A DNA stretch of 64,000 nt, taken from Saprospiraceae bacterium. Lineage in GTDB: Bacteria > Bacteroidota > Bacteroidia > Chitinophagales > Saprospiraceae. The stretch spans positions 217,996 through 281,995 of the forward strand of contig JADKFC010000005.1 in the NCBI GenBank assembly GCA_016717655.1, read 5' to 3'. The translations under genes were made by a program, and so were the position numbers. The notes under the pieces were generated by a model. The model ran no database searches. It was not told the DNA's origin and saw nothing but the letters and a program-made list of their open reading frames with translations. Shown in pieces: positions 18,827-28,660 of the stretch (positions are counted from its first letter, which is position 1; each line of letters opens with the position of its first letter).

Positions 18827-19723
18827 ATGAATGAAAGATTGGCTTTTATGGTTATCCTGCTTTTTAGTGTTCTTTTATTTACTTTGTCAACTTTGAGTGC
18901 TGAAAAGTATGAGTTTTTCGGAGCCATCAAATTGTATGGAAAGGACGAAGCCTCAATCACTTATAAGCTGGTTATCACGGAAACCAATGGCAAATTGACG
19001 GGTTATTCTCTTACAGATGTGGCCGGACCCCATGAAACTAAAAATATCATCGAAGGAAGCTTTGATAGCAAGACCAATATGCTGGTATTCAAGGAGAAAG
19101 ACATCGTATATACCAAAAGTCCCGTTTCCGGCGATTTATTTTGTTTTGTCAACTTTGAAGGAAAGGTCAAATTGAGATCGAGCAAGCCCAAAATTGATGG
19201 CAATTTCAAAGGAATGTTTAAAAACAAGTCCAAATGTATAGATGGCACTATCACTTTGGTAGGTTCTGAGAGAGTGCAAAAACTTTTGGGAAAGGTCAAT
19301 AACAAAATCCAAAAGTCGAATGAAGTGCCGGATAGTATGAAAGTAAAATACAATCCTGTTACCGTATTTGACAGTATGCAGATCAACCACCTCATGCCTA
19401 CTCAAAACATCAGCATTTTTGATTTGTCAAGCACAGTAAGTTTTGAAATCTGGGATAAAGAAAAAGAGGATGGCGACATTATCAACCTTTATCACAACGG
19501 AAAGACTATTTTGACCAATTTTGCTGTAACCAAGCAAAAGAAAAAAATTGATGTTATCCTCAGCAGTGAAAACAACGTATTTATGATTGAGGCCGTTAAT
19601 GAGGGAAAATTTGCCCCCAATACAGCCATGATTCTATTTACAGGTAACAATCCTGTAGAAATGCAGTCAAATCTTAGGAAGGGGGAAACCACTTCTATTT
19701 CAATTGTAAAAAGGCAGGAGTAA
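18827..19723 (+). CDS. Secreted protein of unknown function with a C-terminal beta domain
   Basis: 298 aa. A signal peptide (about 1-24, hydrophobic core MVILLFSVLLFTLSTLSA) leads to two parts. Residues 25-150 form a beta-rich region (FFGAIKLYGKDEASITYKL, FEGKVKLRSSKPKIDGNFKG). Residues about 205-298 contain FEIWDKEKEDGDIINLYHNG and EAVNEGKFAPNTAMILF. That second part resembles a compact beta domain I have seen at the end of many Bacteroidota extracytoplasmic proteins, with the pattern W/D-x-DGD-x(3)-L-x-NG and later N-x-G-x(3)-PNTA; it has no name I can give with confidence. The gene stands alone between a terminator and the convergent queD. Function unknown. Confidence 0.75.
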   Translation: MNERLAFMVILLFSVLLFTLSTLSAEKYEFFGAIKLYGKDEASITYKLVITETNGKLTGYSLTDVAGPHETKNIIEGSFDSKTNMLVFKEKDIVYTKSPVSGDLFCFVNFEGKVKLRSSKPKIDGNFKGMFKNKSKCIDGTITLVGSERVQKLLGKVNNKIQKSNEVPDSMKVKYNPVTVFDSMQINHLMPTQNISIFDLSSTVSFEIWDKEKEDGDIINLYHNGKTILTNFAVTKQKKKIDVILSSENNVFMIEAVNEGKFAPNTAMILFTGNNPVEMQSNLRKGETTSISIVKRQE

Positions 19724-19761
19724 TTTTTTTCAGCTTGGTTTATAAAGCTTGGGCTTAACTC

Positions 19762-20178
19762 TTAATGATTTTCAGCCGGGAAACAAACACTGTTTCTGGG
19801 TGTTTCCCACAACCTTACCCTAATATCGTACTCACTTTCGATGTGTTGTCGCAACCATGTGTAGATTACAAAACATATGTGCTCTGCTGAAGGAATCAGG
19901 GTTTGGAATTCCGCCACCTGAAGATTGAGGTTTTTATGGTCTAGTTTTTTCTCCACTTCCAGCTCAATGATTTGTTGAAGTTTTCCCAGATCATAAACAT
20001 AGCCGGTTTGAGGGTCTACTTCACCCGTAACACATACTTCGAGCTCGTAATTGTGTCCATGAAAATAGGGATTGTTGCAAAGTCCAAACACTGCTTCGGT
20101 TTTAGCATCATCCAAGGCTGGATTATAGATGCGGTGCGCAGCATTAAAATGGGCTCTTCTATAGACCGAAAGTCGCAT
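19762..20178 (-). CDS. queD: 6-carboxytetrahydropterin synthase / PTPS-like (QueD family)
   Basis: 138 aa, the family length. Zinc ligands are visible as FNAAH (His in the first strand) and HGHNYEL; the catalytic Cys is in FGLCNNPYFHGHNY, and the Glu of the pterin-anchoring motif in LWETPRNS. The enzyme turns dihydroneopterin triphosphate into 6-carboxytetrahydropterin for queuosine or makes a related pterin. The other queuosine genes (queC, queE, queF) are not in the window. It is convergent with the secreted unknown gene and divergent from the mre cluster. Confidence 0.9.
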   Translation of the reverse strand: MRLSVYRRAHFNAAHRIYNPALDDAKTEAVFGLCNNPYFHGHNYELEVCVTGEVDPQTGYVYDLGKLQQIIELEVEKKLDHKNLNLQVAEFQTLIPSAEHICFVIYTWLRQHIESEYDIRVRLWETPRNSVCFPAENH

Positions 20179-20295
20179 GGTGATGGGTTTATATCTGATA
20201 ATTAAACAAATACCATTGAAATTGTTGCCGAATTTTGTTTGGCTTTTTCAACAAGGGCTTATATATGTTGTTAATATTCAATAAGATATAATGTT

Positions 20296-20324
20296 TTTGA
20301 TGTCTTAAAAATGACTTATCTTTG
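20296..20324 (+). promoter_or_regulatory. Bacteroidota-type promoter of the mreCD-mrdA operon
   Basis: TTTG at 20296-20299 and TAtcTTTG at 20317-20324 are 17 bp apart. The ATG of mreC follows the -7 box by 8 bp, so the leader would be only a few bases. Confidence 0.6.
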
Positions 20325-20332
20325 GGGTTCAG

Positions 20333-21163
20333 ATGAAAAATGCCATTGAATTATTACTTCGTTTTGGCTACCATTTGCTGTTTCTGGCAATGGAATTCCT
20401 CTGCTTTTATATTATTATCAACTACAACCGCGAGCAAAAGGGCATCTTTTTGCATTCTGCCAATCTTTTTTCCACTTCCATAGACGCACGGGTTGATAAG
20501 GTCAACCAATACCTCCGTCTGGACATGGAAAATGACAGTCTGCATAAACAAAATGCAAGGTTGATTAAAAAATTTATCGATTACGACCTCAATTCGAGTC
20601 TCCACGACAATGATACCCTGGCTGTTGATTCTTCCAAATACCAACTCCTTGCGGTAGATATTTGTAATTCCAATTTCAGACTCCGCGACAACTATCTTAC
20701 CCTTTGTGCCGGAGAAAACTTGGGCATCACGCCGGATATGGGAGTAGTAAGTCAAAATGGCATTGTTGGCATTGTCAAAAAAGTAAGCCAAAATTTTAGT
20801 GTTGTTATGAGCATCCTCCATAGTCAGAGCAATATTAGCTGTTTGATCAAAAGAAACAACAGCAACGGTATGCTCACATGGGAAATGGGCAACCCTAAAA
20901 TCATGCACCTTGAGTCCATACCCAAACACAAAACAGTGTTGGTTGGCGATACTGTAATAACCAGTGGTTATTCTACCATCTTCCCTAAAGGTATCCAGGT
21001 GGGTAAGGTAAAAACAGTTGTGCTCGAACCCGGCAGCAACAGTTATACCATAGAAGTTGAATTGTTTAACGATCCCACGGCCTGGGATGCTCTTTATGTC
21101 ATTGCCAATCGTCTTTCAGGAGAACAAAAAAGACTAGAAGCAGAAATTCTACAAAATGAATAG
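20333..21163 (+). CDS. mreC: Rod shape-determining protein MreC
   Basis: 276 aa. One N-terminal membrane segment (about 10-30), a coiled coil (about 60-100), then the MreC beta domains with GITPDMGVVSQNGIVGIVKK, HSQSNISCLIKRN and VLVGDTVITSGYSTIFPKGI, which are the family signatures. MreC is a periplasmic scaffold that links MreB/MreD to penicillin-binding protein 2 in the cell-elongation complex. It overlaps mreD by 8 bp. mreB, usually just upstream, is about 24 kb away here. Confidence 0.93.
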   Translation: MKNAIELLLRFGYHLLFLAMEFLCFYIIINYNREQKGIFLHSANLFSTSIDARVDKVNQYLRLDMENDSLHKQNARLIKKFIDYDLNSSLHDNDTLAVDSSKYQLLAVDICNSNFRLRDNYLTLCAGENLGITPDMGVVSQNGIVGIVKKVSQNFSVVMSILHSQSNISCLIKRNNSNGMLTWEMGNPKIMHLESIPKHKTVLVGDTVITSGYSTIFPKGIQVGKVKTVVLEPGSNSYTIEVELFNDPTAWDALYVIANRLSGEQKRLEAEILQNE

Positions 21164-21680
21164 TTCGGTAGTATATGCCAATTTGTGGAGATTTCTCCTC
21201 TATTTTCTTTTTCAGATCATAGTCTGCAGAAGGGTGGATCTTTCCATTGGAACGTTTGATTACATTCATCTTTTGGTGTATCCCTTGCCCATATTGATGC
21301 TACCCATGAAAACACCCCGCGCGCTCACACTGATTTTGGCTTTTGTCTACGGCATGTTGATCGATGGTTTTTATAATTCTCCCGGTGTACATGCATCAGC
21401 TCTTGTTTTTACGGCCTACATCAAAAGCATCATCTTACGTTTTCTGGAACCCTTTGAAGGATACAATGCAGACGATTATCCAACCATTCAAAAAATGGGT
21501 TTGGGCTGGTTTATGAGTTTTGTCAGCTTACTTTTGCTGCTACACTGTTTTTTCTATTTTAGTGTTGAAGCTTTCTCTTTCGTTTACTTTTTTCATATTT
21601 TTATGAACACCATTTTTAGTTTCATAACCTCAATGGCGGTCATCGTTTTGTTCCAACTCATTTTCAGACCTAAGTATTAA
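21156..21680 (+). CDS. mreD: Rod shape-determining protein MreD
   Basis: 174 aa with about five membrane helices and the conserved PLPILMLPMKTPRALTLILA and YGMLIDGFYNSPGVHASALV segments of Bacteroidota MreD. It is an inner-membrane partner of MreC. It overlaps both neighbours (8 bp with mreC, 1 bp with mrdA), which suggests coupled translation. Sequence conservation in this family is low, so the assignment leans on gene order as well as on the motifs. Confidence 0.9.
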   Translation: MNSSVVYANLWRFLLYFLFQIIVCRRVDLSIGTFDYIHLLVYPLPILMLPMKTPRALTLILAFVYGMLIDGFYNSPGVHASALVFTAYIKSIILRFLEPFEGYNADDYPTIQKMGLGWFMSFVSLLLLLHCFFYFSVEAFSFVYFFHIFMNTIFSFITSMAVIVLFQLIFRPKY

Positions 21681-23552
21681 TGATCAATCTGGCCAACAGA
21701 AGAAATAACATCATCATTTTTGTTGCCCTTTGCGGAAGCATGCTTTTATTCAAAGCGGCTCACCTGCAATTGTTAGATGTCAAATACAAGGAGAAAGCAA
21801 AAAAAGCTGCACTCTACAAAAACGTATTGTATCCTTCGAGGGGAATGGTCATGGACAGGAATGAAAAACTACTGGTAACCAATGCCCCTCTTTACGATCT
21901 CAATGTTATATACAGAAACATTGACCCAAAGATGGATACCGCAGAGTTTTGTACTTTGCTGGGCATCAACAAAACAACCTTTATCAAAAACCTAGAAAAA
22001 GACTGGAAAAATCCCCTATATCACAAATCGGTCCCCTTTCCCTTTCTTACTAAGATAAGGCCAGAACAATTTGCCCGCTTCTTTGAACACCTCCATAAAT
22101 TCCCTGGCTTTTATCCGGTATTAAAAAGCATTCGTTCCTATCCCCACCACAATGCTGCCCATGTGCTGGGTTATCTGGGTGAAGTAAACTGGAATGTCAT
22201 CAATAAATCTGCTGGTGAATACAGCCTGGGTGATTATATTGGTATTTCGGGTCTGGAAAAGGGAATGGAAAAAAAACTGAAAGGTAAAAAGGGCATCAGT
22301 TATGTACTGAAAGACAATCTTGGCAGGCAGGTAGGATTGTTTGACAATGGCCGATTGGATTCCATGGCCCTATCTGGTTTTGACATGATGTCTGGCCTCG
22401 ACCTGGAGCTGCAGGAATATGGAGAAGCCCTTATGAAAGGCCGAAGAGGTGCCATTGTAGCTATAGAACCCTCTACTGGCGAAATCCTGGCCATGGTCAG
22501 TGCCCCTTCTTATGATCCCAACAGCATAGCCCTTGATAAAAACAGAAGTATTGCCTTTGACAGCCTGCTTTCTGATACCATCAATCGTCCCTTCCTGGAT
22601 AGAAGCCTCATTGCCAACTATCCTCCTGGATCGATTTTTAAGCCGGTATTTTCATTGATTGCCTTGCAAAAAGGCATTGTTCAGCCCAACACTTCCTTTT
22701 ATTGCGATGGCGCTTATGAAATTTCATCATCCAAGGCACAAAAATGCCATTCCCATCCGCCTATTAGCAATATCGGTTCGGCCATTCAATATTCGTGCAA
22801 CTCTTATTACTATCACCTGATGCGCCAGTTTGTGAATCAATACGGATTTAAAAGACCCGGGCTGGGACTTGACACCCTGGTTTCTTATTTAAAAGAATTT
22901 GGACTGGGACAAAAACTGGGAGTTGAGAACCCGTCAGAAATTGCTGGCTTTGTTGCCCGATTCGAAATACTACGATCGCTTATACCGAAGAGAAGTCAAT
23001 GGCTGGAAAGCTACCTATATGCTCTCCATTGGCATTGGTCAGGGAGAACTTCAAGTATCAACTCTTCAGATGGCCAATCTTGCTACCGTGATTGCTAATC
23101 GGGGTTATTATTATCCGCCCCATCTCATCAAAAAATACCACAACACTTCCGAGCCCATTGACATCAAATTCAGGACAAAAAGAAAGGTACGGATTGATTA
23201 CAAGTATTTTGATCCCGTCATTGATGGCATGCAGTTGGCCGTTGAAGCAGGTACCGCCAGGGCGGCTATTCTTCCTGGAATCACAGTCTGTGGCAAGACC
23301 GGAACTTCCCAAAACAGGGGCAAAGACCACTCGGTATTTTTTGGTTTTGCGCCCCGCGAAAATCCCAAAATTGCCATTGCCGTTTATGTTGAACACGGCG
23401 GCTGGGGAGGTGAAACAGCCACTCCTATTGCCGGCCTGATGATTGAGAAATTTATCAAAAGAGAAATCTCTCCTGAAAAAAAACAGTGGGAAGAAAGAAT
23501 GATGGACAAGACGGCCATCAAGGTACTGGCTGACAATTCTTATCAAGATTAA
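21680..23552 (+). CDS. mrdA: Penicillin-binding protein 2 (MrdA), split by a frameshift near 22951-22957
   Basis: The first frame runs from 21680 to 23098; the true protein leaves it near 22955 and continues in the frame that ends at 23552, giving about 623 aa. Order: N-terminal membrane anchor, PBP dimer domain (about 45-235), transpeptidase domain with SIFK (in NYPPGSIFKPVFSL), SCN (in YSCNSYYYHL) and KTGT (in CGKTGTSQN). It cross-links peptidoglycan during elongation. The frame changes at GGCTTTGTTGCCCGATTC: removing one base gives GFVPDSKYYDRLY, the expected family sequence. No residue of the catalytic set is lost. folA follows after 1 bp; the usual rodA does not follow. Confidence 0.9.
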
Positions 23553-23553
23553 A

Positions 23554-24042
23554 ATGAAGATCTCCTGTATTGTGGCAATGAATCACCAAAGAGTGATAGG
23601 TGCTGGTAACCAAATACCCTGGTATCTGCCCGCAGACTTAAAATATTTTAAAAAAACCACCGTCGGTCATGCCGTAATCATGGGTAGAAACTGTTTTGAA
23701 TCCATTGGCAGGCCCCTGCCCAATAGAACCAACATAGTTATTTCCCGCGATGCCTTTTTTATTGCTTCTTCTTGTCTCGTTGTAAGATCAATTGAGGAAG
23801 CACTAGAAGCGGCTCACAACATGGGGGAATCAGAGGTTTTTGTTACCGGCGGGGGTCAGATCTATGATCAAACCCAAGATCTTTGGGACAAGCTATATCT
23901 TACCCAGGTAGACTGCAATTGTGAGGGTGACGTTTTTTTCCCGGACTTAGACCTCACAAAATGGAAGTTAGATGAAGAAATTAAAGGCCAAAAGGATGAC
24001 AAAAATGTATATGACCATTCTTTTTTGACCTATCACCGTTGA
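23554..24042 (+). CDS. folA: Dihydrofolate reductase
   Basis: 162 aa. Signatures: IVAMNHQRVIGAGNQIPWYLPADL (the Met20-loop equivalent with acidic Asp for substrate binding), VIMGRNCFESIGRPLPNR for NADPH and folate, and VFVTGGGQIYDQ. It makes tetrahydrofolate for thymidylate and purine synthesis. It sits 1 bp after mrdA, where Bacteroidota often have rodA; co-transcription with the cell-shape genes is likely. Confidence 0.95.
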   Translation: MKISCIVAMNHQRVIGAGNQIPWYLPADLKYFKKTTVGHAVIMGRNCFESIGRPLPNRTNIVISRDAFFIASSCLVVRSIEEALEAAHNMGESEVFVTGGGQIYDQTQDLWDKLYLTQVDCNCEGDVFFPDLDLTKWKLDEEIKGQKDDKNVYDHSFLTYHR

Positions 24043-24115
24043 TGGTTTTTTGAAAAAGGAAGGCATAATAAAAAGCTATTGATTATCTTAGTTTTTTATT
24101 TCAATAAACACTACC

Positions 24116-24601
24116 ATGAAAAAAATTGCCACTATAGTAATTGTACTGCTGATTGTCATACAATTTTTTAAACCGGAAAGAAATCTATCTGACGACCAAA
24201 GTCACCACATTTCCACAAAGTATGATTTTCCTGAAGAAATAGCGGCCATTTCCAAAGCGGCTTGTGATGATTGTCACTCTAACAAAACCACTTATCCATG
24301 GTATGCCAATGTACAACCTGCTGCCTGGTGGCTAAGTCAACATGTCAATGATGGTAAAAAGCACTTGAATTTTTCGGAATTTACCAAAAGAAGGATTGCC
24401 GTGCAAAATCACAAACTGGAGGAAATAGTAGAAATGGTGGAAGAAGGAGAAATGCCATTAAAATCTTATACCTGGCTGGGACTTCACCCTGATGCCAAAC
24501 TTACCCAGGATCAGAGATCACAACTCATTTCATGGGCAAAAGCACAAATGGATACCATCAAAACCCACTACCCTGCAGATTCATTGATTTTAAAAAGATA
24601 A
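24116..24601 (+). CDS. Haem-binding domain protein, membrane-anchored or secreted c-type
   Basis: 161 aa. An N-terminal hydrophobic stretch (about 2-20) serves as signal or anchor. The mature part holds CDDCHSNKTTYPWYANVQPA, a CxxCH c-type haem attachment site in the context of the short 'haem_bd' family seen in Bacteroidota, followed by HVNDGKKHLNFSEF. Haem is thus expected to be covalently bound in the periplasm. The redox partner is unknown. The gene is convergent with the frameshifted TonB receptor gene (gap about 9 bp). Confidence 0.85.
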   Translation: MKKIATIVIVLLIVIQFFKPERNLSDDQSHHISTKYDFPEEIAAISKAACDDCHSNKTTYPWYANVQPAAWWLSQHVNDGKKHLNFSEFTKRRIAVQNHKLEEIVEMVEEGEMPLKSYTWLGLHPDAKLTQDQRSQLISWAKAQMDTIKTHYPADSLILKR

Positions 24602-24610
24602 GCACAAATA

Positions 24611-27192
24611 TTAAAACCGGGTGCCAATGTGGAGGTTAAAAAACCGACCCAACATAAGAGCCTGATTGCCTGTTATCATGGGCTGCATATTTTTGTCATC
24701 AAACTCACCTGTCTGTTGTAAAATTTGACATTGGTATGATTGGTGAGGTTGGCTAAGCTTATACCAAAATTGATCATCCACTTGTTAAAGTCCACCTCTT
24801 AATTTGCGCCAGCATCCCAACTGAAATAAGGGGTCAGGTAAGCAATAATCTCTTGTCGCGATGCCTTGTCTTTGGGACCTTTATCCCTGCTTTTTTCAAA
24901 ACTCAGATAAGGTACTCCTGATAAATAAGAAAGTGAGGTGTTGAGGGTCCACTGTTTCTTTTTATAATCACAGCCCACCGTCAATTGGTGGCGTCTGTCA
25001 TCTGGAGAGGGTACAATTAAATTTCTATAGATTCCATCAAATTTTTGGGTAGCCTTGCTGAGGGTATAGGCCAATGAATATTTAAGTGATGCTGTGCTAT
25101 AAGCGGCTGCTACGTCTACACCTTTTACCAGGGTTTCACCATTAAAAAAAGTATACATTGGTGGTGCAGGCGGTCCGCCCGGCTTTACTCCATTGACCAA
25201 GGTAGTAAACAGCTGGCTGCCTGAAGATTGATTTTGCCAAAATTCAACATCTAACATAAATTGGGAACGCGAAAATCGGGCACCCACCATACAAGAGGTG
25301 TTGTATTGTAGTGGTAAAAAATCTTTTTCACTGATGTAATAGTATTTCAGGTTTTGGGCAAATCTTGTCTCAAAATCAAATTGATTAAAGTTCTGTACCC
25401 TCCTGGAAATACTAGACTTCACTTCTAAACCAGGAACCACTTTGTACGACGCCGAAAGTTGAGGTTGAAGGTAGAAGTCATTAAACCCGGAAGGACGGTT
25501 GACTCTGATGCCTGCTGCAAAATTCCATTTTTGGTTTTGGTACAACAGGTCTGAGAAAAAAGCAAGCTGGCTGCCATTCTGGTCTAGTAAAAGGGGGGTG
25601 TTGGTGTTTTCAGAAGTATTTAACTGTACTTCCATCTGTGCAAAATCCAGGCCGGTATTGAGATTAATATTATCTGAAAACAAGATTTGAAGAGCAGACT
25701 TTATCCCATTCAATCCTACATTTTGTCGATGAACATAGTCAGTTCTGATGGTGTTTTCGGAGCCATTAAAATAATCAATGTTGGTGTTGGACAAATGAAA
25801 TGAATCCAAAAACCGATAAGCATATACATCAGTTACCAGATTGATCTTTTCGGTAAGTGCTGCCTTATGTTTGACAGAAAGACCTGTGTTGGTCAGCTCC
25901 CTGAAATTGGAAAAAGTCTGCGTCAGTATTACACTTTGATTCTGGATAAAAAACTGTCTGTTGTTGAGCCAGTCCAAAAGTGTGTTGTCATTGCTCAGCA
26001 GACCATTGATTTCTATATAAGAATTTTTGTTGTATGCCCATCTGATCTGCATATTGGCGTCATAAAACGAAGCATTGGGCATCTTGGCCACAATGCCGTT
26101 GGTTGAATTGTTGTTGGTTTCAAACTTAAGCTGATTAAAGTTGGAGGCCAAAATACCTTTTTGGTTGATATCGAGATAGGAAATCCGGCCGGCCGCTTTT
26201 ATACTCAATGATGGCAGCGGCCTTAAGTCTGTTGCCAACCCCGAATACAACAGATTAGATGTTGTACGAAGCTTGTAGTTGGATTGTGGCTTTGACAAAA
26301 ATTGCACCATACCCCCTAAAGCGTTGCCAAACGAGCTGGGGTATTGATTTTTAAATAATACAAATTCATCAAAATACAATTCATTTAATCCGCTGATGAG
26401 ATTGTAATAATGTCCGGCATTTAATACCGGAATATTTTCCACCATGGTCAACGTTTTATCACTGCCCTGGCCCCTGATTCCTATTGTTGCATTATCTGAT
26501 TTGCTTACCCCAGGAAGTTTTTGAATGTTTCTGTGAATGTCAATGGCAGGGTTGACCGAATACTTATAGTTTTGATAGTTGGATTGATAGTAGCTTGCCA
26601 TACCTGTCAAAAAATGATTGCCACTGGCAACGATGATGACATTATCGAAGGTGTGTTGTTGGGCTTGTAGAAAAATGTTTCCGCGCTTACATTCTTCCAT
26701 GGAAAGTCGGATTTTTTTATACCCCAAATAAGAAAATTCGATGGAATCAGATGCACTGTTATTTACCTTCAGTACAAACATGCCTGACTCGTTACTGGTA
26801 GTGCCGATTGTTAAATCGGTGGTATAAATCGCAGCGAAGGGCAGGGGTTGTTGAGTAGAAGCGTCCAGAATTTTACCACTAACCATTTGTTGTAGCTTAT
26901 TGTCTTCCTGAATCGATTTTCTCAATAAGATCTGATTGTTGTTCAGTTGATAAAAGTCAAGGCCCGACTTTATAAAGATGGGTGCAAGAGACTCAACTAC
27001 ATTGTTTTCATCCAGCCCCTGTGCATCAATTTGATACTCCTTCAGCAAGGCAGGATCGATGGCAACTTCGATTTTGTATTTTTTGGACAGGTGCTCAACA
27101 AAATGATCCAATGACATCTTTTCCTGGGCCACCAGTGCAGAGGTAGCCATCAGAAAAAACACCCAAATGGTATGCTGAACTCGTTTAATCAA
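24611..27192 (-). CDS. TonB-dependent receptor with STN signalling domain, interrupted by TAA (24799-24801) and a frameshift near 24709
   Basis: Start: TTG at 27190-27192 gives MIKRVQHTIWVFFLMATSAL, a good signal peptide, and overlaps the fecR stop. Domains: STN (about 25-95, MSLDHFVEHLSKKYKIEVAI), CarboxypepD_reg (about 105-185), plug (about 205-300, with KLPGVSKSDNATIGIRGQG), then barrel. The open frame stops at 24799 after FSWDAGAN, but the next codons in the same frame read EVDFNKWMINFGISLANLTN, clearly the family's last strands, so TAA stands where Tyr is expected. One base is then missing near 24709; the restored end is RFFNLHIGTRF with terminal Phe. STN receptors signal to FecR when substrate binds. 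This fits its place after sigma and fecR. Either consensus error or a decaying gene. Confidence 0.85.
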
Positions 27193-28150
27193 CTTTTTTA
27201 TAGATTTTAACCACGTCGCCCTCCATTTCAAAAAGCAAATGGTGCGGCCAGGTAATACTCATCAGGGCCTTTTCCATGTCATCTTGAATTAAAATACCAG
27301 TATGTTGAATAGTCTCAATCAATGCTTCATCAACCTCAACAGTAACCTTGTAAGTTTTTTCAAATGTGGCAATGACCTCTTTTAGATTGGTTTTATCAAA
27401 CCTAACCACTGATTTCATCCATTCGGGCTCTTGGTCATCCGGCAGTTCAAAGGCAGATTTGAATTGCGATGTTTGGGCAAAATCAGTCTGTTCCCCCGGC
27501 ATAAGAAGGGTAGCCTTGGTCTTGTATTCAACCCGTACCTTTCCTGTAAAACACCGTACTTTAAAACCATCATTCAAAGCGTCTACATCAAAGCTGGTAC
27601 CCAGTACTTCTACCTTTCCGTGTTCTGAACTTACTGTAAAAGGGCTGCCTTTTTCTACCTCAAAAAATGCTCTTCCTTCCAATTGAAGGGTCCTTTGTTC
27701 AACAAAATTTTGGTCCTCGTAAATTATCTTTGAACCAGGAGCCAATACTACAATTGACTGGTCTGGTAATACGTGTTCTAAATTTTCTTTTTGTTGGTTG
27801 GCAAATATAAATTTCGATTCCTCTTTATTAAATAGGGCTACATAAAACACAAGGAAGCAAGCGGCAGCCACTGCCGCAGTGAGGTATAATCTCCTTAAAG
27901 TAGCCACAGGGCTTATGGATTTATCTATTCTTTTCCACAACCTGGTTTTATTTTGATCTGCCAATGCACCAGCATCTTGTGAGATCTCTAGAACCAGCTT
28001 TTTAGCTTCTTCAAGGGTGTCTCTTTTCTTTGGGTTGGCAGTAAGCCATTCTTCCCAAAAATCAGGGTTTTTATTGGATTTTACCCAGGCAATAAAGTCT
28101 TCGTCAGCAACAAAGTCTTCTACACTAAATGTATGGTATTCGTTTTCCAT
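27185..28150 (-). CDS. FecR-family anti-sigma factor
   Basis: 321 aa from ATG 28150; the longer frame to 28231 would run into the upstream gene. Residues 1-87 are cytoplasmic (sigma-binding), 88-107 form one membrane helix (LTAAVAAACFLVFYVALF), and the periplasmic FecR domain (about 130-225) contains LPDQSIVVLAPGSKIIYED, LEGRAFFEVEKGSPFTV and VLGTSFDVDAL. A C-terminal STN-like DUF4974 part follows (about 245-321, VRFDKTNLKEVIATFEKTYK). It holds the ECF sigma factor until the partner TonB receptor signals substrate. It lies between the HExxH lipoprotein gene (7-bp gap) and the receptor (8-bp overlap). Confidence 0.93.
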   Translation of the reverse strand: MENEYHTFSVEDFVADEDFIAWVKSNKNPDFWEEWLTANPKKRDTLEEAKKLVLEISQDAGALADQNKTRLWKRIDKSISPVATLRRLYLTAAVAAACFLVFYVALFNKEESKFIFANQQKENLEHVLPDQSIVVLAPGSKIIYEDQNFVEQRTLQLEGRAFFEVEKGSPFTVSSEHGKVEVLGTSFDVDALNDGFKVRCFTGKVRVEYKTKATLLMPGEQTDFAQTSQFKSAFELPDDQEPEWMKSVVRFDKTNLKEVIATFEKTYKVTVEVDEALIETIQHTGILIQDDMEKALMSITWPHHLLFEMEGDVVKIYKKVD

Positions 28151-28157
28151 GGAATAA

Positions 28158-28619
28158 CTATTTATCAAAGAGCTCATCCAGATAACTGTCTCTGGAGGAT
28201 CCGTTGTATACAAACTTACATGCATCCGCACTGGAATGCATTATACTTAAACAATTGCCACCTGTGTCTTTAGAGTCATCATGCCCTCTTTTAAGAAAAC
28301 AATGACCCAATTCATGAAATATATAAAATTCTTTTTCCTGTTCAGACGCCTGATTCCAATAATCAATATCTACTGTTACTTTTGAGGGCTCATTTACATT
28401 ATGGGTGCACTGAGCAATGACGTTGTTGCCGGCAATGTTGGTTATGATACCAGAAATGTTGGAATTATCAACATCAAAAGCAACACCTCTTTCCAAAGCC
28501 TCGGTTTGAAAAGTCTCAAAATAGGGCAGCAAGGCCTCATCAACAGAAACTTCAGCTGCATCCTTGTCACAGGATATTATGATTAAGATCGTGCAAAACA
28601 TACTTATAAACCTTAGCAT
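28158..28619 (-). CDS. Putative metzincin-like metallopeptidase lipoprotein
   Basis: 153 aa. The lipoprotein signal ends ILIIISC (Cys17). The core is EFYIFHELGHCFLKRGHDD, an HExxH with a further His-Asp seven residues on, followed by a Met in CLSIMHSS that could be the Met-turn of metzincins. The spacing HExxH-x6-H is one residue longer than the classic HExxHxxGxxH. Four more Cys in the mature part (QCTHN, HCFLK, NCLS, ACKF) may form disulfides. It looks like a small surface or periplasmic zinc protease. It sits inside the sigma/fecR/receptor operon, which is unusual and suggests a part in signalling or in processing the ligand. Substrate unknown. Confidence 0.7.
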   Translation of the reverse strand: MLRFISMFCTILIIISCDKDAAEVSVDEALLPYFETFQTEALERGVAFDVDNSNISGIITNIAGNNVIAQCTHNVNEPSKVTVDIDYWNQASEQEKEFYIFHELGHCFLKRGHDDSKDTGGNCLSIMHSSADACKFVYNGSSRDSYLDELFDK

Positions 28620-28660
28620 GTCAGTTTTTTACATAAAACGGACACCTCATTGTATTGTAC

